Below, piece after piece: positions 1-11,600 of a stretch of DNA of 64,000 bases. Below the pieces are notes generated by a model. That model had not been told where the DNA came from. It made no database searches and saw only the letters and a program-made list of their open reading frames with translations. The DNA is taken from NCBI GenBank assembly GCA_029948255.1, contig JALIZF010001725.1, forward strand, positions 496,001 to 560,000. The letters run 5' to 3'. A program made the translations under genes and the position numbers. Every line of letters begins with the position of its first letter. Position 1 is the first letter of the stretch. Origin of the DNA: Telmatactis stephensoni (lineage: Eukaryota; Cnidaria; Anthozoa; Actiniaria; Isophelliidae).

Positions 1-646
1 TTGCCTTATGTGTATTGTTGAAGCAACAGAAGATTATATTGCTAGTCCACCATCTTGTACCTGGAGAGGAAATGCATTCTGGAATGGTTAACTCAGATAA
101 ATAACACCAAACAAAAGTGTTATTAACCATGAAGGCTCAGTGTCAGATTGTTATAGTTATCAGGTTGTACACCCTACGAGTGTCAGAGGAAAATACCTCT
201 GACTCAAGTGGGACTTGAGCCTATGACCCCCAATTAACATGTCCACAGCACTGCATCAATATGTACCACACATGTGTGATCTATAAAGCAATCTCAATGA
301 AAACATTGGTCGTGTACTTGCCGGCAAAAACTAAACCACAGAAGCCAAAGTTAGTCTCCCAAAAATCAGTTTGAGGACATTGTAGTATTTTTTGTTGCCT
401 TTCTTTTGTACCAAGTAATTCCTGTTTGCACCAGTCAGCTCAAAATCAAGCTCAAAGATATAACATGTAAAATTTTATTTAATTGATAAAAATTCTAAAA
501 ATATTGCTTGGGTGTGGTCAAGATGTGGGTATGCACTCCCACAGCACAGTCCTTTTGATGCACAATATCCATGTCCATGGCTCTAACAACTGATGAGCTA
601 TCAAGTTGGCCTACAAATACAATCAAAACTTTACTTCAAATCAATT
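1..646. other. Non-coding DNA upstream of the piggyBac element, probably PRPF19 intron
   Basis: No exon-like reading frame was found here. The next PRPF19 exon (3079) starts in mid-protein, so this stretch most likely belongs to the preceding intron. That intron is interrupted by the piggyBac element. Confidence 0.6.
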
Positions 647-650
647 TTAA

Positions 651-3024
651 CCCTTTGACTACTGAACCGGCCAAAACCGGCCAATACAAAATCCTTAGAA
701 TTTCCTGAACCGGCCAAAACCGGCCAAAAATTACGCATGTAATTAAAGCTCCCGTGGTCACCCTAGAGAGTTGGAATTCTACCACTATTGTTCTATTGTC
801 ATTCTAGACACATTAGCCAATCAAATTGCAGCAACTGCGCATAATTTTATTGCTCACAGGCGCCAGCACATGGATTTGAAATTTATCGCGCGAGCGAAGT
901 CTTGTTGACGCGTACATGGCGGCAAGCGTGAATGGAGTACAAGAATATAGGGACATATTTGGAGAAAGCGATGATGATTTAGATGCTGACGAGCCAGACT
1001 TCGAGGGATTTGATTCTGATATAGATTTTGACGGGATTCAAGATGTTGAAAGCAGTGAACAGTCGGATGAAACCTCAAGTAGCGAAGACGAAAACGAAGA
1101 GGCCGAGTGGAGTAATAACCTCACGAACACTAACGTTTTAGCTTTCCAAGGACATCCTGGGATTCTTGTGCAAATACCTAATGATGCCAGAGAAGCTGAC
1201 TACTTCGCTCTCTTATTTGGAGAGGGAGAATTTAAAATATTAGTAGATGAAACAAACAGATTTGCGAGACAAAAGTTGAGAGACAAACCACATCGACTCG
1301 CACAGTGGAAAGATACAACCGTTGAGGAGATGAAAGCTTTCATCGGAATTTGGGTCATGATGGGCATCAATAAGCTCCCCAATATCGCAAACTACTGGTC
1401 CAACGATCCATTTTTAAGAAATGATGGCATTAAACAAGTCATGACGAAAAACCGCTTTGAAGAACTTGCCCAATTTCTACATTTTAACGATGCTGAAAAA
1501 GAACCAAGGCGAGGCGAGAGAGATTACGATCGTTTATACAAAGTCCGGCCGATATTATCTGGTGTTTTGAACAATATACAAAGAACTTACTATCCTGGAA
1601 AGAACATTTCTATAGACGAGGGTATGATAGCTTTTAAAGGACGTTTATCGTTCCTGCAGTATATGCCGGCAAAGCCAACTAAATACGGCATTAAATGTTG
1701 GATGGCCGCTGATTCAGAAAATGCCTTCGTAGTGAATTTTAGTGTTTACCTTGGAAAAGAAGCCGAAGCTCAGCTAATTCATGGATTGGGGTACAATGTT
1801 GTGATGAAAATGGCCAGACCATTCCTTAATAAGTTTCATCACTTATTCTTTGACAATTTTTTTTCTTCGGTGAGACTTTTAGAGCATTTATTACTGCAAA
1901 ACACTTACGCTTGCTCCACAGTTCGACCAGGCCGAAAGGGCCTACCAGAGTGTTCGAAGAGAAAATTGAAGAGGCCAGGAGAAATGATCAGACAGCAAAA
2001 GGGAGGCATTACCTTTACTAAATGGCACGACAAAAGGGACGTTAGTTTCATCTCGACAAATGTTAGCCATTCTGAGCCACAAAGGGCTGTGAAAAGGAAA
2101 GTTAAAGGCCGAGAGATTGAAATCGACAAGCCCCGAGTGTCCGACTTGTACACAGCAAAGATGGGAGGTGTAGATAAGGCTGATCACCTTCGTTCCTCGT
2201 ATACTGTGGGGAGGCAATGCAGGAAATGGTATAGATATCTTTTCTGGTTTGTGTTAAACTTGGCAGTTTGTAATGCCCGAATTTTAGAAAACATGCACAG
2301 ACAAACCCCAACGAAACGACAAATCGGTTTTAGGATGGAACTCGGCAAGCAGTTGATCGGTGCATTCACTCAACGAAAGAGAGCATTTGGCGCTAGTTTA
2401 ATTGCTGCTGCATCGTTAGCAGCTCAACATAGTTCAGTACGATGTGAAGGGAGAAAAAAGGAGTGCATCCAGTGTAAGAGAGATGGCAAAAGGACAGCCA
2501 AAGGCTATCCGATTGAAACAAGATTCAAGTGCAAGCAATGTGATGTTGCTCTGTGTAAAGTGAGGTGCTTCGCACAGTTTCACAACATAGAACACAGATC
2601 GTAAAACAAAACTTTATTTATAACAATTATGAACATGTTTTACCTAAAACACTATTCTGAAAGGTTTCCTGTGAATGGAAATGTCAGTTTATGTAGTAAA
2701 AATTGGTATCTTTTTGATTTATGAAGGATTTATGAAGTTGTGAGAATTAATTGGTCACTGAAAAATGGCGCGAGTTTTGAATTTATTTTCATATTTGAAT
2801 TGTCTTGTCAAAATCTCTTCTTGTAAGGCCTTTCCTTTCCTTTAACCCATTGGTTTAATAAAATAGGTCATCCTCTTCAACATTAGGTAGTTATTGCTTG
2901 CTTAAGAACTCCCATTTCCTACTGAGCATATGTATTTTGATTTGAGGTCAAAATCATCTATGACTCTCTAATTTGCTTCAGGAACATGGGCACATAATGG
3001 GATTGGGCTCTAGTAGTCAAAGGG
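651..3024 (+). mobile_element. piggyBac-family DNA transposon, apparently full length
   Basis: The element is flanked on both sides by TTAA (647-650 and 3025-3028), the piggyBac target-site duplication. Its ends are a perfect 13-bp inverted repeat, CCCTTTGACTACT at 651-663 and its complement at 3012-3024. Inside the left end a motif of the form GAACCGGCCAAAACCGGCCA occurs twice (about 664-728), probably a subterminal transposase-binding array. One uninterrupted transposase gene fills the centre. The element lies in a PRPF19 intron, in the same orientation as the host gene. Perfect TTAA copies, matched ends and an open frame suggest a recent, possibly still active insertion; activity is inference. 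Confidence 0.95.
916..2604 (+). CDS. piggyBac transposase (PGBD-like), 562 aa
   Basis: DDE/D-type transposase that would excise and insert the surrounding element at TTAA sites. The N-terminal ~65 residues are very acidic (Asp/Glu/Ser-rich), as in PGBD proteins. The DDE_Tnp_1_7 core follows. Three candidate catalytic aspartates are visible: D234 in SIDEGMIAFKGR, D313 in LFFDNFF and D420 in MGGVDKAD. Their spacing (79 and 107 residues) is close to that of canonical piggyBac. The C terminus (about residues 510-560) is a cysteine-rich domain with repeated CxxC pairs and a final CFxxFH, matching the zinc-binding DNA-recognition domain of the family. There are no internal stops or introns. The ATG at 916 is the first in frame, 265 bases inside the left end. 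Confidence 0.95.
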   Translation: MAASVNGVQEYRDIFGESDDDLDADEPDFEGFDSDIDFDGIQDVESSEQSDETSSSEDENEEAEWSNNLTNTNVLAFQGHPGILVQIPNDAREADYFALLFGEGEFKILVDETNRFARQKLRDKPHRLAQWKDTTVEEMKAFIGIWVMMGINKLPNIANYWSNDPFLRNDGIKQVMTKNRFEELAQFLHFNDAEKEPRRGERDYDRLYKVRPILSGVLNNIQRTYYPGKNISIDEGMIAFKGRLSFLQYMPAKPTKYGIKCWMAADSENAFVVNFSVYLGKEAEAQLIHGLGYNVVMKMARPFLNKFHHLFFDNFFSSVRLLEHLLLQNTYACSTVRPGRKGLPECSKRKLKRPGEMIRQQKGGITFTKWHDKRDVSFISTNVSHSEPQRAVKRKVKGREIEIDKPRVSDLYTAKMGGVDKADHLRSSYTVGRQCRKWYRYLFWFVLNLAVCNARILENMHRQTPTKRQIGFRMELGKQLIGAFTQRKRAFGASLIAAASLAAQHSSVRCEGRKKECIQCKRDGKRTAKGYPIETRFKCKQCDVALCKVRCFAQFHNIEHRS

Positions 3025-3078
3025 TTAATAAGATGTTCATGCAATAAAAAGGATCACACAATAAATGTTTTATTTTAG

Positions 3079-6000
3079 AACTTTCCCATGCCTTATACCA
3101 GCATGATGCAGCTTGTCGTGTTATTGCAAGATTAACCAAAGAAGTCACTGCAGCTCGTGAAGGTAATGGGTTATGATTACAATGAGAATGTGCTAAGCTG
3201 AATACTTTTGGGCTACCTGTGTATAAATTCCACAGGAAGCCCAAGTGGGAAATATCACTGAATTGCATTTCATATTTTTGATATTTAGCCTTGGCCACTC
3301 TCAAACCTCAAGCTGGTATTGTTGCTGCTCCTGTTGTACCAGTACCTCCACCTGCATCTGTACCTGTAAGTAGACTGATTGTGGCTACTGCACACTTACC
3401 AGTAGCCATTATGCTATTACATAGAGTATAGACAATTTTAACATAATGAAAGCAGACCTTTTTTTAAAAGATCCATGAACAGACTTTATAAGTAGACTGA
3501 AGAATATTTTGCTCATCTAGTACTCAAACACTACAGAACCTGTGCTGTTTCTTGCAATACTTATTGAAACATTTTGTCTCTCTGTATATTGATTGGTTGG
3601 TTTCATTAATCACATTCTTATATTCCTCTCTGTATATTTTCAGGCTGAAGAAAACATGGAAGTTGCAGCAGTGAGTTATACAATAATTTTATTTCAATTG
3701 TGTCAGTTGTAGAGTAGTACTCTGTTGATATGATATTTATTCTGTGAAGTCACATTTGCTATATTAGCGAACTTCAGATCTGACTTCAAATACAAGAACA
3801 AGTACGAGTTTTGAACACTCAAAAACTTACATATATATAGATTGAAATTCTTGTGTGTAAAAAAATTGGAAATCTAGTATGACCCAGTTTTAAGGTAATT
3901 CCGTAGAAATAAAACTAGAAATGGAATTCTCATAAAATTTCACACAGTTATAATTTTTGAGTTGCTTATCCCAAAAATGAAATATAAAATGGGGATCACC
4001 GTAGCCGTTTTTGCGCTAGATTGCTTTAAAGTACACCATCTTTTGTGTCTTGAGGGCTCAAGATTCGAAGATCAAAATCGCATCAAAAATGATTAATTTC
4101 TTAAATCTGAACAGTGCTAGCTGACTAATATGAGCTCATTTTCTCTCTTTGGGCAATAGCCTGGTATTATGATACAATAAATTGTTGTAAAAATGCGTTT
4201 GCTACAAGAAAGAAGGTAAAATTGGTTGATAGTACGTGCCCTTGAAGCAGCGTGAAAGAACCTTCCGACCGCACGTTTTGTAAAATATCTAAAAAACTGG
4301 AAATGGAATCTTGACTATAATTATATATATGATAGAGAACCTTATTACCGTTGATTTGCAAAAATAAAAAGAATAGGTGCCCGTGCTCGTTTCCACACTA
4401 CGACGCGCTAAAGTGTGAAACAAGACGTCGTAAACAGCCTGTGACCGAAGAGGACTAAGGCGAGTAACCACTATAGCGCCTCTTAGAGCGTGTCTACTGC
4501 TCAAAACTTCATAAGACTAAAGTTTGCATCATTTTAAGTCAAATATATATCTTTTACAATCAAACAAATCAAAATAGGCTGAACTATGCTATGCGCAGTA
4601 GAGATGCGCACTGCAAAACTGCGGAATTACCTTAAGCATGTCCACAGTTCAAATTTTAAAACTTCATACTCACACACATTATAATTGTACTCGTAGTTGG
4701 ATCTGAAGTTTGGCTATATCATTCTAGCTAGAAGATGACAAGAATGTTCTTTACACATACCATAGCATTTAAGTTATCTTGATATTAATATGAAATGCTC
4801 CCCTGAGAGTAGCATGATATTATCATGACATTATTATGAAATTATACACTTTGTTCTGCTTTATTTTAGCCTGCTGGAGAGACTGGTATGAGTGAAGAAG
4901 TACTCCAGAAAGTAAGTATTCAAAAAATTAATTTTTCAGCAATTTGCCTGTAAGTTGTTTCACATTTTAAATTTCTTTTTGTTTTGTATTCCAGTTGCAA
5001 AAGAAAGCTACCCTTCTTACTGCTGAGCGTAAAAAGGTGAGTTTAATCTTCTTTTTTAATCTTCTTTTGTTTGATTTCCAAACTAATTGTATTTTGTAAT
5101 CCACTTATTTGATTACCCATATCTCAAACTTTGTGGTCTTGATTACAAGCCTCTTGTCTTGGATCATTTGTGGTTACCGTGATGTTAGACACTTTGAATC
5201 CTCCTTAGTCCAAAAGATTAACAATTCCCTTTGTAAGCTAAGATGTTTATTTTCTTGATACAGAGAGGAAAGAAAATGCCAGAAGACCTCACACAACCAG
5301 ACAAGCTTAGAAACTACAAACAAGTTGCTACATACCCAGTAAGATGCCCTTTGTTACTCAACAATTTTGTGGTTTTTCCATTTCGTGTTAAAGATTTGTG
5401 CAATGCAAAATTGCACATACACTGTAAGATTGTTTGCAACACTTTTGCATTGAGTTGCCAGTCTCTACAAATTTTGTAAATACTAGCTTTAAACATGACT
5501 GTCATTTATAGTATGACATGTTATATTTATACATGTAGTGGGTGTTAAGTGCACTCTTTGGGTGCATTTACTGACATAATGCAATTTGTTGCATCCAATG
5601 GAATGTGAACCAATATTGCAATATGTCCTACAACAGTATGAACAGCATTGCAGGAAATGCACCTGTTGCAGGTGTTGCATATGCATAGACTGTGAAAAGG
5701 GTGGGCTCCAAGCCCCAGTAATTTAGAAAATCTTTTGGAATATATATATTCTGGCCTGGCTTATGTTGATAAGCCACAAAACTAACCTCCATAGTCCTTG
5801 TGCATTGTCTCTTGTACTGTCACTACCTTTTAATCTGTCACTAATATTGAAGATATTAGAAAAAGATATTGGAAAACACCTAGTAAGTGACTTTTTGATG
5901 TCAGGGCATTGTTATTTTTGCTATGGAATATTCATTGATACTGTGTAGACTGTTCCAAAACTTGGACAGTTTTTGGAAAAGTCTTTCAGTTCATTTTTAT

Positions 6001-8643
6001 GGGCACCTATTGATTATTGTCTTTGATCTTTCAGGGTTTGCACAGTGCAAGTACACCAGGAATATTGGCACTGGATGTCCAATTATCAGACACATCTAAA
6101 GTTCTCACAGGTGAAGACTTTATTATCCCTGAAGAAACAATTAAATTGATTAACATATAAAGAAGAAGAAGGGGAAAGATAGCTTTTTTCAGGCTATTAC
6201 TTATGTGAAATTTAATATCTTGATCTGTTTTATGTCCATGTTAGGTGGTCTTGATAAAAATGTTGTTGTTTTCTACAAGGATTCTGAACAGGTTAGTTGT
6301 TGTACAACCATTTTGTATTGTACAAACTATGTTCTCTAGACAGACAGGCACAAGCCAAATATTCATGGATAAGAAAGAAAGGTGCATCTTAAAGATGACC
6401 CCCATTAAGCTGGCAATAACCTTTTGAGTTGAGGATGTCAACTCAAGAATATATCAATTGAATGTCTTATGCTAAGGTCATTCAGTGTTGTTTAGCAATG
6501 TTATACAGCTAAGTTATTTTACCATATTTTCAACAGGTTGTGGCAACTCTTAAAGGACATACTAAGAAAGTTACTAATGTCATCTACCATCCAACAGAGG
6601 TTTGTAGTCCAAGTCATTGTTATAGCAGTTATCACATGTCACTGCAAAAAACTCTGTACCATACATCTAGTTAGTTATCATTGAATTATCATTCTTTTAA
6701 CATTTTTAAAGGTGACTGTATGTTTTTTCTTAGGAAATTGGTATCACTGGGTCTGCCGATAGTAGTATTAGGGTGTGGTCAATATCAAATGGAACTTGCT
6801 CTCATACCATTAAGGTAGGTACACTGAGGTGTGACCACCACCCATCAACATTATTGATTGATGCCATAAAGAGAGAGATGGGGATAGGGACTGCCTATTA
6901 GCTGGGATCCTCTACACAAGATATCATGATGTTTAAAACATTTGGCTCCCATCTTTACAGTGATTGGCTCAATCCCTTTTTGTCTTTGCGGGTTTATTTG
7001 GTGTTTTAATTTCTTTTTGATACTATGGTGTTTTTGGCTTCCTCTTTTTAACACTGACCCCTATTGAAAGGTCATACTCCAGGTACTCTGGTTTTTCCTC
7101 CCTCAGTAAAAACAAACTAGTTTTGATCTAAGCTGTGCTCTGTGATCAGGCATGGGGGGTCAGATGGTGGCTGCTATGTGTGTGTGTGTGTATTTAACTG
7201 CATAACTGTCTTCGTAATAAAAGCACCTTTGTATACCTTTTTCTCAACACTGAGACTATTGCTAAATGTATGTTTCTAAATTCTATAACTTCCATTGTAG
7301 GCTCATGACCAAGGAGTTACAGGACTCAGTTTGCATGCTACTGGTATGATCATTGACTTTTCCTTGCATCTCCTAGTGAGGATTTTTCACAGTGTTTCCT
7401 TCATTGTTTATTTATGCAAATTCTTATATTTCAGGTGACTATTTACTAAGCTGCTCTGCTGATCAGGTGGGTTTTGAATTCTTATTGGGGATCTTAAGAA
7501 CCCAAAACAGTGACATGGACATCATGTGTAGGTTCTTTTCATGTGTGTGCCATCATTCATTGTCAAAATTTTAGATCATGAGAAAGCCTCGACTGGCATT
7601 CTTGTGAGAAGGGAACCTTGACGATGATGGAATACGCATAAAAAGAATGTACATGTGATGTCTTTGTCATCATTTTGGGTTGCTTGAGTTCCCTGTTGAG
7701 TAGATTTACTTGTGATTGACCAAAACACTAGATTTCATCTGACTGAAAACAAAAAACAAACTAGACGCACACGTGCGTTCACTCGTGCCCCGGAAGCCCC
7801 CTTATAGGAGAGGCTTCAATGACCAGCCCCGTTCGTACTCTTCCCCGAGCCGTTTCACGCATTCTTCACTTAACCATAACATAATAAAGACCTTTTTTGA
7901 CCTTTTTAAAGAATATCTGATTAGTCAATTTGTCTGTCAGCAGCTATTAGTCGACATGCAAAATATTACCAGCGAATATACCAGTTTATTCAACTTTTAA
8001 TTTCACTATGTGTCTCAATTGTTTGCTGTAAAGACTTCTACAACGGCGTTTTTAACAAAATAACAAATCGTGAATATTTTCGTTCATGTTTCGGATGTTT
8101 TAAATAATAAAAGACGTTACGTGACCAACAAGGTCAATGGAACCTATCCGTTCCATGCAATGGTCTGCTTTAGAATTCCGTATTAAAATTCAGTACAAAA
8201 ACCTCTCAAGATCTCTTGAATGCTTGAATGAGGAATACAATTGACTTGCTTCTACGTATGTTCGTTTAGCAACATGTAGGATGAGAAATTCGTAGATTCA
8301 CAGCTCATAGGAAATACTCAGTTTATCCATGTTTATCGCGAGGGTTCTCTTTCAAGTACTCCATTTAGAGTTCGATATTTGGTCAAAGTATTGGAGATGA
8401 AGCTCAAAATAACAGCCCATTCTGAAGCTCATATAAGTATATAGGTATATCTCGAGTTAAAAGCTCCAAATTACATTGTTCTACTGCAGGAAAAGCCTGT
8501 CTCTGAAAGCTATTTTCTTTATAGTCGGCCATCTTGCATTCCTCAAGTTCCTGGCTTGCGTTCGCTGTCGCTCAAAGGTGATGAATGAAGGGCATTGTTT
8601 TTACGTTCTTAACCAATCAGAAGTAGCTGAGGACGAACAGAGG

Positions 8644-8675
<32 letters not shown>

Positions 8676-11600
8676 ATTTGCAGTTTATAACTCGTTCCCG
8701 GCCTAAAGGCCTGGGCACGAGTAAAAAAACGTTTAAGAATTGTGGATGTTCAATACTTTCACTTTTATCCATTTATAAATATAAAACATGGTGCAGCACA
8801 GCACTCACATTTTTCATAGTAATGTGGAGTTGTCTTGACATGTAGGTACATGTACAATAAATACGAGGTAGAGAAGACAAAGTGATTGAGTGAATAATCT
8901 ATGATTTTATTAAACTTACAGTACTGGGCATTCTCTGATATTCGTACTGGCCATGTATTGAACAAGTGTCTGTCTGACCCCTCTGTCAATCAAGGTAAGA
9001 TATTTTGTCCTGTTAATTTATCATGTTACTAATTAATGCATTAACAAACTTGTTTGTTTTTTCTTGTGCTGTAGGTCTTACATGTGCACAATTTCATCCT
9101 GATGGTCTTATCTTCGGTACTGGTACATCTGATAGGTGGGAGACATTTACCAATTTTCATATATTAAATGTCTGTAGTGTACTTATTGTAGGACATGGGG
9201 CCTACTGGCTCACATAGTTTGTCATAATTTTTTAGCTCTTTTACTACTAATATTAAGCTTAAGCTAGTATGTTGTAAGTGACTTTGTAGCTCCATTTTCA
9301 GGGTTTTATCTGGGGAGCAGGAAAAACCTTCATAAGTAGGACTCTGAAGTAGCTTTTTGATTAGTGTATTGTACTCTGAATAGAGAACTATCACTTATTC
9401 TAGATCAAACATTCTAGAAAAACTTAAACAATCTGATTGAGCCCAATTAAGATTTAAAGATTACAACATTTAACTGGTAGATTTGAATAAATTTTCTTTT
9501 TCTTAGCTTAATTAAAATCTGGGATTTGAAAGAACGAGCAAATGTTGCCAAATTCCCTGGCCACTCAGGACCTATAACAGATATCAGCTTCTCAGAAAAT
9601 GGGTGAGTATTGTGTTTTGTGTTGTGTTGTATTGTTGTGTTGTCTTTTGTTTTGTTGTGCTGTATTGTATTGTGTTGTGTTTTCAGTTATAACTTTAACA
9701 TTTTTGTTTTCCAGTTACTACTTAGCTACCTCAGCTGATGATGCAGTGGTAAAACTGTGGGATTTGAGAAAACTGAAAAACTTTAAAACCATCACACTTG
9801 AGGATACATTTGAGGTAATATTTGCATTTCTTTTTTACCCTTTTTCTTTGTACACCATTTATGTTATGAAGTACAAATGATCAAAATCAAACCTCTTTGT
9901 GTCATTAAAAACCTGCATGATTTCCATGATTGAAAACAGTACTATATTCTAAGTACCTACAATACACACGGATAACCAATGAGATATGGAATCGGGAAAA
10001 AAAGGTGTGCGTCCACAGAGTGGACAGCGTGGGAGTAAAGAGTTATCCGTGTGTAGGGATTCGCGACACGCCGTCGGGGGTGGGTGGGTGGGTCGTTGAG
10101 ATGTTTGCTCCTCGGTTGTCAAGAGGAACTGTGACAAAAGCCCGAGGGCTGATTAATATATGCGTTGCAAAGCATTGTGGGATCTCATTGTTATGTTAAT
10201 TATCCGTCTTTATTTCCGGTAATTAGAATAGTACTATATTCTAAGTACCTACAATACACACGGATAACCAATGAGATATGGAATCGGGAAAAAAAGGTGT
10301 CACATCCTCTGACCGGATATGCGTAGGGTTGAATATGAAAAACTGCAAGAACACATGGTATCATAGAACGAGAAATTTTATTAGCACGTTCCTCCCATTC
10401 TTCAAGTTAAAGGAGGACATTAAGGGAAAGCTGGGCTAAAACCTCTTAACATATTTAAATTGGCGTAAGCAGTTCCTACTTGGCCAATATTGGATGAGAC
10501 TCCCGAGAGAAGAGAGGAGGGTGACGACGCCGACATTATTCTGGCTAGTTGGATATAGTATGCAGCGGTACTTGAGCTGCGCCAACCAACGTGTGACATG
10601 ATGTCTTGTAACTCACTTCCTGTGAGGGCAAGGGTGATAGCACAACCAGCCCGGAAACCATGTAGGGCCGTCTCATTCCCCTTGTACAAACCAGATTCTT
10701 TGAGGTAAAAGTGAAGCCGGGATTCTGCCGCTGACGACGAGAGAGCTTTATTAGCGATTCCTCCTTGAGGTGTTGTTGGGAAGCCATCACTGAGGTTGAT
10801 ATTAATTCTTTTAGAAAAGTTATAGTAGTCGTCGATACCTTTTACTGGGCAGATATCTGGGTTAGGGTTTCGCCTTACACCAAAAAGGAAAAAGTAGATC
10901 CCTTAAATTTGGGGTCACAGAGCCCATTGAGATATTAACAACCAAATCCAGGTCAAAAGGTCGGGCTGTCGTCCCTTCCGAGTTCTCCTGGGGGATGCCT
11001 TCAAAGTCCACCCATTGGACGCGAACGTTGTTACTAAGCTTGTCCAGTTCAAAGAGATCTATATCATTTAACACGATGGCGGGACGGGGCTGAGAATAAT
11101 AAATAAACAAACTAAATTTGAAAGCAAAAAACGGCATGAGACATAGACCCCAGGAGAGGGAAGGGAGGACAGCCTGACCCAGATAAACTGGGGGGAGAAT
11201 TTTACTCCTTTTTCAGGCTGACGTCTCCCCCCTCGGGAATGAGTTGTGAAAAGGAAAACAAAACCAAAACCAAAAAGACTCAGTAAAAAAGGACGCTGAA
11301 TGAATTTATTACAATTCAATAAAGGGTAAATTGGAAATTGAGTTGAATCTCATAAACGGGTTTGATCAGTAAGGGCAGAAATCGTGTTTTCAGCTTTAAT
11401 TCTTTCTCTGTTATTCCTTAGTTTTCAAATAGCAACGTGCAATTTTTGATGAAAATCGCGTTTTGTTCTTGAAAATAAGGTCAAAAATGCATGTACTTCC
11501 AAAAAATTCGACCTTGCTGCAGGGGAGGGATTTGCTGGGCTGGTTGTTGGGCTGGACCGTTTTGGGGAGGTAAGTGAGCCTGTTGATTATCTGGCTGTAA

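Noticed and set aside
1..646. Upstream PRPF19 exon (U-box or coiled-coil start)
   Set aside because: No frame matching the expected peptide was found before 3079.
1905..2369. Minus-strand frames within the piggyBac transposase
   Set aside because: Antisense shadows of a well-supported coding sequence.
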